DNA of 6,256 nucleotides. Origin: Caldilineaceae bacterium. Lineage in GTDB: Bacteria > Chloroflexota > Anaerolineae > Caldilineales > Caldilineaceae. Below, in pieces: positions 1 through 5,254 of the stretch; the first letter of the stretch is position 1, and each line of letters starts with the position of its first letter. The notes beneath the pieces were generated by a model. It made no database searches. It had not been told where the DNA came from and worked only from the letters and a program-made list of their open reading frames with translations. Where the stretch lies: contig JAAUPU010000192.1 in the NCBI GenBank assembly GCA_012032975.1, positions 1 through 6,256 on the forward strand. Reading direction: 5' to 3'. The position numbers and the translations under genes were made by a program.

Positions 1-948
1 GGCAGCCTCAGCCCCATCGCGCGCACGGCAATCGAGTACTTTGCACCGCTGTTGATTGGCGAAGATCCGCGCGATGTGGAACGGCTCTGGCATGCTATGT
101 GGGTGCCCAAGCTGGTGGGCCGGCGTGGGATTACGACGCGAGCGATCAGCGCAATCGACATTGGGCTGTGGGATCTGCGCGCCAAACTGGCCAATATGCC
201 GCTCTACAAATTGCTGGGTGGCTTTCGAGACCGTGTACCCACCTATATCGCTGGCGGCTACTACGAAGAAGGCAAAGGGCTGGATGAGTTGGCTCAAGAG
301 ATGGTGGACAACGTGGCGATGGGGGCGACAGCCATCAAGATGAAGGTGGGGGCGCTGTCGATCCGGGAGGATGCAGAACGGGTCCGGGTCGTGCGCGAGG
401 CTGTCGGTCCCGACGTGAAGGTGATGGTCGATGCCAACTGCGCGTATCGGGTCTACGAAGCGATCCAACTGGCCAGAAGGATCGAGCCATACGAGCCGTT
501 CTGGTTCGAAGAGCCGATCTCACCCGACGATTACATGGGACACCGACGACTTGCCGAAGCAACCAATATTCCAATTGCCACAGGTGAAAACGAATACACG
601 CGCTACGGCTTTCGCGATCTGATCTTGCAACACGCAGTGCCGATCTTGAATGCCGACGCCGTGATCCTGGGCGGTGTCACCGAGTTCATGAAGGTAGCCG
701 CGCTGGCCCAGGCTTTCGACATCGACATTGCGCCGCACGGTGCGCAGGAAATCCACGTTCACCTGGTTGCCGCGCTGTCAAATGGACTGATCCTGGAATT
801 CTATCGCGACACGGTCGATCCCATGTGGGGCAAGGTCTATCACCAGACGTTGCGGCTCAACCAGGATGGAACGGTAAGTCCACCTGAAGTTCCAGGAATC
901 GGCATCGACCCCAACTACGAAACATTGGCGCCATTTCGGATCGCGTGA
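1..948 (+). CDS. Enolase-superfamily enzyme, mandelate racemase subgroup (probable sugar-acid dehydratase), 5'-truncated by window edge
   Basis: The frame is open from base 1 and gives 315 residues ending in TGA. The start and most of the N-terminal capping domain lie upstream; whole family members are roughly 370-400 residues. The barrel domain carries the full mandelate-racemase-type active site (window residue numbers). The KxK pair is K113/K115 in AIKMKVG. The three metal ligands are D144 (VDAN), the glutamate of FWFEEP (about 170-171) and E196 (ATGEN). The Asp-His dyad is D219 (NADAVILGG) and H246 (APHG), followed by E266 (LEFY). The family uses a divalent metal, usually Mg2+, to abstract a proton alpha to a carboxylate; most members with KxK plus a His-Asp dyad are acid-sugar dehydratases, a few are racemases or cycloisomerases. 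The substrate cannot be assigned. The gene converges on an SDR gene, so the two are not co-transcribed, but they may share a pathway. The frame is intact. Family call is firm; 'dehydratase' is inference. Confidence 0.93.
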   Translation, partial: GSLSPIARTAIEYFAPLLIGEDPRDVERLWHAMWVPKLVGRRGITTRAISAIDIGLWDLRAKLANMPLYKLLGGFRDRVPTYIAGGYYEEGKGLDELAQEMVDNVAMGATAIKMKVGALSIREDAERVRVVREAVGPDVKVMVDANCAYRVYEAIQLARRIEPYEPFWFEEPISPDDYMGHRRLAEATNIPIATGENEYTRYGFRDLILQHAVPILNADAVILGGVTEFMKVAALAQAFDIDIAPHGAQEIHVHLVAALSNGLILEFYRDTVDPMWGKVYHQTLRLNQDGTVSPPEVPGIGIDPNYETLAPFRIA

Positions 949-958
949 GCTGATGACG

Positions 959-1044
959 AAAAAAGGCGATCCACGAAGGCTCAAGAAGGATTGGTCGAAA
1001 CTTCGTGTTCCTTTCGCGTCGCTTCGTGGATCGGTTTTGCTTTT
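959..1044. terminator. Long inverted repeat between convergent genes, candidate bidirectional terminator / dispersed intergenic repeat
   Basis: Perfect 12-bp arms, cgatccacgaag at 967-978 and cttcgtggatcg at 1022-1033, enclose a 43-nt loop. An A6 run (959-964) precedes the left arm, and ggttttgctttt (1033-1044) follows the right arm. A transcript from either side would therefore meet a stem followed by a U-rich stretch. The element sits between the stop codons of the convergent enolase-superfamily and SDR genes, which is where a shared terminator is expected. The loop is long for a classical intrinsic terminator, but inner pairing (aagga 986-990 with tcctt 1009-1013) could shorten it. The word cttcgtg recurs at 1001-1007 and 1022-1028, giving the element a repeated sub-structure. 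Terminator function is inferred. Confidence 0.5.
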
Positions 1045-1070
1045 GGATTCGGTCCAGCGAAAGCGCTTGC

Positions 1071-1850
1071 CTATGACCACGCGCCCTTGGCCATCAGCCC
1101 GCCGTCGACACAGACATACTCGCCGGTCATGAACGAGGCGCGGTCGCTGGCCAAGAAGAGGACCGCGTTGGCGATGTCTTCGGGCTTGCCGATTCTGCCC
1201 AGCGGGTGGGTGCGGGCTGCCTCGGCGCGTGCGGCTTCCAGATCGTCATTCGACGCGATCAGCACCAACGGCGTCTCGATGGTGCCGGGGTTGACAGCCA
1301 GGACGCGGATGTTGTTCTCGGCATATTCCAGCGCAACCTGCCGGGTCAGGCTGAGCAGCCCGCCCTTGCTGGCTGCATAGGCAGAGACATTCTTGGCCGA
1401 TTGCAGCCCCTGAACGCTGGCCGTGTTGATGATCACGCCGCCGCCTTGGGCCAACATGGTGGGCACGACCTCCTTGATCATCAGGAACGCGCTCTTGAGA
1501 TTCACATCCAACAGCCGATCCCACTTTGCTTCGGAAAGCTCGTGGATCGGCACATAGTAGTCCAGCGGCTGGATGCCCACATTGTTGCAGAGAACATCAA
1601 TACCGCCCCATTCAGTGTCCACCCAGGCAACCAGTTGCTGACAGTCGCCCGCCTGGGAGACGTCCGCGGCGCGAAAAACCACGCTGCCGGACAGATTCTT
1701 GGCTTCCTCCTCAACGCCCTGTCCAGCTTTGGTGTTGACATCGGCGCAGAGAACGCTGGCGCCCTCGCGGGCAAAAGCCAGGCAGATGGCGCGCCCGATT
1801 CCGCTGGCGCCGCCGGTGACGATCACGCTCTTTCCCTCGAATTCTGACAT
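1071..1850 (-). CDS. Short-chain dehydrogenase/reductase (SDR, classical type)
   Basis: This encodes 259 residues, the usual length of a classical SDR. The cofactor motif TGGASGIG is at 12-19. An acidic residue after the second strand, D37 in CADVN, favours NAD(H) over NADP(H). NNVG at 89-92 replaces the common NNAG. The catalytic tetrad is N117 (DVNLKS), S145 (NTAS), Y158 and K162 (YAASK). PG at 188-189 and the C-terminal VDGG at 248-251 complete the fold. The frame stays open upstream to about 2030, but the ATG at 1848-1850 is chosen because AGGAG lies 7 nt before it and the Rossmann strand begins right after it. There is no signal peptide, so it is cytoplasmic. It probably oxidises a hydroxyl of a sugar, sugar acid or similar alcohol. 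The substrate is unknown; neighbours suggest a link to acid-sugar or hydroxy-acid catabolism. It is divergent from the PLP enzyme at 2051 and convergent with the enolase-family gene. Confidence 0.95.
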   Translation of the reverse strand: MSEFEGKSVIVTGGASGIGRAICLAFAREGASVLCADVNTKAGQGVEEEAKNLSGSVVFRAADVSQAGDCQQLVAWVDTEWGGIDVLCNNVGIQPLDYYVPIHELSEAKWDRLLDVNLKSAFLMIKEVVPTMLAQGGGVIINTASVQGLQSAKNVSAYAASKGGLLSLTRQVALEYAENNIRVLAVNPGTIETPLVLIASNDDLEAARAEAARTHPLGRIGKPEDIANAVLFLASDRASFMTGEYVCVDGGLMAKGAWS

Positions 1851-1857
1851 GGGATGG

Positions 1858-1862
1858 CTCCT
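1858..1862 (-). promoter_or_regulatory. Ribosome binding site of the SDR gene
   Basis: The complement reads AGGAG (within GAGAGGAG) with 7 nt between it and the ATG at 1850. It decides the start: the longer open frame reaching about 2030 is rejected in favour of this ATG. Confidence 0.75.
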
Positions 1863-1924
1863 CTCATTGCTGTATTGATGATGGGATGCGGGTCTCGCGC
1901 AAGATTGCCACAAGCTGCACAGGC

Positions 1925-1930
1925 TGTCAA
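1925..1930 (-). promoter_or_regulatory. Possible -35 hexamer for the SDR gene
   Basis: The complement is TTGACA, an exact sigma-70 -35 consensus, about 75 bp upstream of the SDR start and pointing the right way. At spacings of 16-18 bp the matching -10 is poor: CAATCT at 17 bp, and AATCTT at 18 bp which matches 3 of 6. The promoter may need an activator, or the hexamer may be chance. Confidence 0.25.
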
Positions 1931-1980
1931 CCGCTTTGCGCGGGTTGACCTGGACCGTCCACACGGACGTTTCCTCATCG

Positions 1981-2014
1981 TTACCGAATCCGAAGTATTG
2001 TCGTAAAATACGAC
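1981..2014 (+). promoter_or_regulatory. Candidate promoter with overlapping palindromic operator, upstream of the PLP enzyme
   Basis: A perfect 15-bp palindrome, gtcgta-aaa-tacgac, occupies 2000-2014. Inside it TAAAAT (2004-2009) matches the -10 consensus at 5 of 6 positions. TTACCG (1981-1986), a weak -35 with 3 of 6 matches, lies 17 bp upstream. Transcription would start near 2016, giving a leader of about 35 nt before the ATG at 2051. A dimeric repressor bound to the palindrome would cover the -10 element. Such short palindromes suit GntR-type or similar regulators, which often control acid-sugar genes. No regulator gene lies in the window, so the family is a guess. The palindrome is seen directly; promoter and operator roles are inferred. 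Confidence 0.5.
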
Positions 2015-2035
2015 TTCCACCATTCGCCACACAAC

Positions 2036-2041
2036 GAGGAG
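2036..2041 (+). promoter_or_regulatory. Ribosome binding site of the PLP enzyme gene
   Basis: GAGGAG lies 9 nt before the ATG at 2051, a strong Shine-Dalgarno match that fixes this start. Confidence 0.75.
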
Positions 2042-2050
2042 AGTATCACC

Positions 2051-3112
2051 ATGTATGTCGCCGACCTGGACACCCCCACGCTCACCATCGATCTGGATGC
2101 GCTCAACGAAAACCTGGATCGCTATCAAGCCTATTACAACCAGCATGGCATGGGTCTGCGTCCCCACATCAAGACCCACAAGACATTGGCCGTCGCCCGG
2201 ATGCAGATGGAGAAGGGCGCCATCGGTTTGACCTGCCAAAAGGTCGGGGAGGCCGAGGTGCTGGTCTCTGGCGGGCTGAACGTGGATATCCTCATCCCCT
2301 ACAACATCATCGGTCGCCAGAAGCTGGATCGACTGTGCGCGCTGGCCACCCAGACGCAGATCACGGTTGCCGCGGATTCTGCTTACACAGTGCGAGGTCT
2401 TTCTGAGGCGGCCACGGCCAACGACGTAACCCTGGGCGTGCTTGTGGAGGTGGAGACCGGCCAGGATCGCACCGGCGTCATCACGCCCGGGCAGGCTGGC
2501 GAGCTGGCCGCGCTCATCGATTCGTTGCCGGGGCTGGAATTGCGTGGCATTATGGGCTTCCCCACGCCTCCGACCACGCGCCCCCTGATCCAGGCCGTTC
2601 TGGCCGAATTCGACCGCCGTGGGCTGCCCTATCCCATCGTCAGCGGCGGCAGCACCAAATCTGCGCTCCAGGCCCACGAGATTCCAGAGCTGACCGAATA
2701 TCGCATCGGCGAGTATCCGGTGGGGGGCGAGGGGCATCTACGCGAGGGTCGTCACACGGTGGAGCAGTGCGCGCTGCGCGTGATTGCCACCGTGGTCAGC
2801 CGACCGACCGATGGCCGGGCCATCCTCGACTGTGGCAGCAAGACCATGAGCGCCTCCATGTTGACCACCGAAAAAGGGCCGAGCGTCGGCTACATCGTCG
2901 AGTATCCCGATGCTCATTTCTATGGTTTCTCCGAAGAGCATGGCCATGTGGATGTTTCCGCCTGCCCACGCAAGCCGGAGATCGGCGAGCGGGTCCAGGT
3001 CTTGCCGGTTCACCCTTGCCCGTGCGTCAACCTGCACGAAGAGATGGTGGCGCTGCGCAAGGGCAAGGTCGAGGCAGTCTGGCCGATCTATCTGCGCGGA
3101 AAGATTCGATGA
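2051..3112 (+). CDS. D-threonine aldolase / D-serine dehydratase-like PLP enzyme (fold type III, alanine racemase N-terminal domain)
   Basis: This encodes 353 residues, close to the 370-380 usual for the family. Residues 1 to about 240 form an alanine-racemase-like barrel beginning DTPTLTIDLDAL. The motif RPHIKTHK at 37-44 holds the PLP Schiff-base lysine, K41 by homology. The stretch VSGGSTKS at 197-204 is expected to hold the PLP phosphate. The C-terminal domain has DCGSKTMSA (260-268), EEHGHVD (295-301) and the metal site HPCPC (321-325). In chicken D-serine dehydratase His347 and Cys349 bind Zn, while in Achromobacter D-threonine aldolase the partner is Asp. H321-x-C323 here therefore resembles the dehydratase type. 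Known activities in the family are D-threonine or hydroxyaspartate aldol cleavage and D-serine dehydration; the substrate here is undecided. A strong ribosome site precedes the ATG and an operator-like palindrome lies 37-51 bp upstream. The 3' end overlaps the next gene by ATGA. The frame is intact. Confidence 0.9.
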   Translation: MYVADLDTPTLTIDLDALNENLDRYQAYYNQHGMGLRPHIKTHKTLAVARMQMEKGAIGLTCQKVGEAEVLVSGGLNVDILIPYNIIGRQKLDRLCALATQTQITVAADSAYTVRGLSEAATANDVTLGVLVEVETGQDRTGVITPGQAGELAALIDSLPGLELRGIMGFPTPPTTRPLIQAVLAEFDRRGLPYPIVSGGSTKSALQAHEIPELTEYRIGEYPVGGEGHLREGRHTVEQCALRVIATVVSRPTDGRAILDCGSKTMSASMLTTEKGPSVGYIVEYPDAHFYGFSEEHGHVDVSACPRKPEIGERVQVLPVHPCPCVNLHEEMVALRKGKVEAVWPIYLRGKIR

Positions 3113-3920
3113 GCCAGCCAGTCAAGCCCAAGCCGAGCGGCCTGACGCGCGAATATGGCGAGCAGTTCGGGGATCGAAGCGTGGTGGCCGCGTACAAACA
3201 CCGGCCCGAGTATCCGGCTGCCACCTTTGATGTGCTCTTGGCTTTGGTCCAGGATGAGCCGTGCGCGCTGCTCGACATCGGCTGCGGCACCGGCTTTTCT
3301 GGCGCGCAACCTCGCGCCGCGCGTGGACCGCGTGGACGCGGTAGACCTCTCGCCACGGATGGTCGAAGAGGGCAAGCGGCTCCCCGGTGGCAACCATTCC
3401 AACCTGCGCTGGATCGTCGGCGCGGTCGAAGATGCGCAACTCGATCCACCCTACGCGCTGGTCACCGCCGGTCAGAGCATCCACTGGATGGATTGGGACG
3501 TCCTGCTGCCGCGCCTGCACAAGTGCCTGTCGCCGCGCGGCGCGCTGGCGTTGGTCGGCATCTCCATCGCACGCCAGCCCTGGGCACGACGAACTGTACG
3601 CGGAGATCATCCCGCGCTACTCGACCAACAAGGATTACGAGCCATATAAAATCGTGGAGGAACTGGAGAGTCGAGGGCTTTTTCGTTTGCGGGGGAGATT
3701 GGAGACAGAGCCGGAGAGCTTCGGGCAGAGCGTGGACGACTATATCGAGTCGGCCCATGCCCGCAACGGCTTCTCACGCGACCGCATGACGCCGCAGGCT
3801 GCCGCAGATTTCGACGAAGATGTGCGCAGCTTGATCGCACATCATGGTCGGGAATTGGTGACGCTGCAAATCACGGGCACGGTCAACTGGGGCGATCCGC
3901 TCAAGCGGATGATCGATTGA
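3109..3920 (+). CDS. Class I SAM-dependent methyltransferase, interrupted by two +1 frameshifts
   Basis: The ATG at 3109 overlaps the previous stop as ATGA and has GGAAAG (3098-3103) as a ribosome site, so it is translationally coupled to the PLP enzyme. As written the frame breaks twice. One extra T in the run 3295-3298 moves frame 1 to 2, and one extra G in 3582-3584 moves frame 2 to 3. Removing both gives 269 residues with no internal stop. Motif I is LLDIGCGTG (54-62), continuing FLARNLA across the first break. Acidic D79 (VDLS) would bind the ribose of SAM. AGQSIHWMD (120-128) is a signature I associate with the Methyltransf_11 / trans-aconitate-methyltransferase-like group. A helical C-terminal part follows and the protein ends KRMID. 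The methyl acceptor is unknown. Both breaks lie in short homopolymers, so sequencing error is likelier than true decay. The stop is 10 bp from the stop of the convergent DNA methyltransferase. Confidence 0.85.
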
Positions 3921-3930
3921 CAATCGACAG

Positions 3931-5047
3931 TCATGCTGCCAAGTGGCTTGCGCCGTAATCGAGACTGCCGCGTTCCGGGTTAGGTGAGTGGGCGTGCGTT
4001 TCTACTACCCTCATGGTTTCAATGCCCGGCGTATCAGGTGACATGCCATTTGCCGATGCAACAGTATCGTTGGTCAAATGGCTACCGTTTTCTAACAGAG
4101 GTTTGGTACTCCAGTCCGCCGGGTATTGAGATATTTTTTCTCGACCGGTGGGTTGGAAAACGGGCTTGCCCAATGGACGAATGCTGAGGTTACCGGCAAG
4201 AAAGGTCGATATCCTTTGTGTGGCTGTCTCAATGTATGCCCCTTCCTTCTCGCTTCCAAGCACCTTGCGCCCTCGCTTGATACCTGCTATCAGCGTTGAA
4301 CCCACACCAGCATAAGGGTCCATCACCCAATCTCCGGCATCGCTCATGGCCAGAACGCATCTTTCTGCTAGCTCAATTGGAAACTGAGCCGGATGATCGG
4401 TTTTTCAGGATGATTCGACTTGACATTCGGGATGTCCCAAAGCCCACTTTCCCATTCCTGTTCCATAAGTCGCCAAAAATCGGATGGGTTCTTCCCCTTT
4501 GGATTTCCAGAAAGCTGGCCTCGCTTTTCCCCTTTATAATGCCGTTTCCGGGGTACTTGGACGGGACTCTTACATCGTCAAGATTGAATGTGTACTCGTT
4601 ACCTTTGGTAAACCAAAGCAATGTTTCGTAACGACCGGAGAATCGTTTGCGGGCATGTAATCCATGGCCAAAATGCCATACGATCCGATTGCGGAGTTTC
4701 ATTCCCTGCTGCTTGAAGATTGGATAATAAAAGATGTCGAGGGGAAATATTTCTCCATTGTCAACATAGTTGCCTACTTGCCAGCAGATGCTGCCCTGCG
4801 GAGAAAGAATCCGATAAAGTTCTGTGATGACATCTTCCTGTTGTCTCAGATATTGTTCGATGCCAACACGGCTTTCGTACTCTTTTCCGATATTGTAGGG
4901 GGGTGACGTAATAATTAGCTTGACCGTCTCATCAGGAATCGTTGCTATGAAGTCGACCGTGTCGCCGTGATAAAGCACGATGCTTGAGTCGGCTCGATAA
5001 ACCTCGTCTACCTTGGCAGCATTTATGAATAGCGTTTCATTGGACAT
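3931..5047 (-). CDS. Beta-class site-specific DNA methyltransferase (N6_N4_Mtase family), interrupted by two -1 frameshifts
   Basis: The start at 5047 has GGAG 8 nt upstream. Motif IV, TSPPYNIGKEYE, is at 47-58. The frame as written runs to a stop at 4373, but the expected protein continues in two other frames. Restoring one base in the T run 4545-4547 and one in 4401-4405 (+ strand) gives 372 residues. The rebuilt part has KGKNPSDFW (184-192), WDIPNVKSNHPEK (204-216), DHPAQFPIELAERC (218-231) and the SAM-binding motif DPYAGVGST (244-252). The order IV before I marks the beta class. SPPY favours N4-cytosine over N6-adenine methylation, but does not prove it. RPLGKP and QPTGREK near the end also fit the family. 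About 58 further C-terminal residues are unrecognised. GC is about 43-50% in sampled lines against about 63-65% in neighbours, suggesting transfer. No endonuclease gene is adjacent, so it looks solitary here. The recognition site is unknown. Confidence 0.88.
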
Positions 5048-5055
5048 GCGGTTTG

Positions 5056-5059
5056 CTCC
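5056..5059 (-). promoter_or_regulatory. Ribosome binding site of the DNA methyltransferase gene
   Basis: The complement reads GGAG with 8 nt to the ATG at 5047. It supports this ATG as the start. Confidence 0.6.
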
Positions 5060-5091
5060 GTTGTTGAAAAGTCAAGGGGGCTTGTTCGTGT

Positions 5092-5121
5092 ATCATAGCA
5101 TAGCCATCGGAGAAATTGAAA
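5092..5121 (-). promoter_or_regulatory. Candidate extended -10 promoter of the DNA methyltransferase
   Basis: On the complement, TATGAT (5092-5097) matches the -10 consensus at 5 of 6 positions and is preceded by TGC, the extended -10 signature. TTTCAA (5116-5121) is a weak -35 at 18-bp spacing. Transcription would start near 5085, leaving about 38 nt of leader. This would give the methyltransferase its own promoter, separate from the upstream ATPase gene on the same strand. Confidence 0.45.
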
Positions 5122-5183
5122 CGGATGTTCTTGCGGGTGGTTCGGAGATTGGGGGTAGAACAGCGAATCCAGGAGAGGCCAAC

Positions 5184-5236
5184 CCATCCACAGATTGCGC
5201 AGAAAAATCTGTCTCCTCTGCGCAATCTGTGGATGG
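5184..5236. repeat. Perfect 19-20 bp inverted repeat (strong hairpin) between the ATPase and DNA methyltransferase genes
   Basis: The arms 5184-5202 (ccatccacagattgcgcag) and 5218-5236 are exact reverse complements, and A5203-T5217 adds a twentieth pair, leaving a 13-nt loop. The element starts 18 bp after the ATPase stop, where a transcription end or mRNA 3' structure would be expected. On the ATPase strand no U-run follows the stem, so it is not a typical intrinsic terminator. The word aatctgt repeats at 5206-5212 and 5224-5230. It may be a dispersed intergenic repeat that also protects or ends the ATPase transcript; that role is inferred. Confidence 0.7.
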
Positions 5237-5254
5237 TTCTTTCGTGGGACCAGC

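Noticed and set aside
1206..1847. 213-residue open frame on the + strand antisense to the SDR
   Set aside because: It mirrors the SDR codon pattern, has no convincing start signal or domain, and overlaps a complete, motif-bearing gene.
1851..2030. N-terminal extension of the SDR to about 2030
   Set aside because: The extra 60 residues lack any SDR feature, cross the palindrome and promoter region, and the internal ATG at 1850 has a strong ribosome site.
1823..2737. 304-residue open frame on the - strand spanning the SDR start and much of the PLP enzyme gene
   Set aside because: It covers the divergent promoter region and the opposite strand of a clear gene, and has no recognisable motif.
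3295..3587. Programmed ribosomal frameshifting in the methyltransferase
   Set aside because: Programmed shifts use specific slippery sites and usually occur once. Here six breaks in both directions occur in three unrelated genes at ordinary homopolymers, so sequence error or mutation is simpler.
3913..3927. Palindrome tcgattg-a-caatcga at the methyltransferase stop, considered as a terminator between convergent genes
   Set aside because: Only about six base pairs can form around a 3-nt loop, it is AT-containing, overlaps the stop codon and has no T-run on either side. Too weak to call.
5037..5225. 62-residue open frame on the - strand upstream of the DNA methyltransferase
   Set aside because: It runs through the candidate promoter and part of the hairpin, overlaps the methyltransferase start out of frame, and has no ribosome site or known motif.
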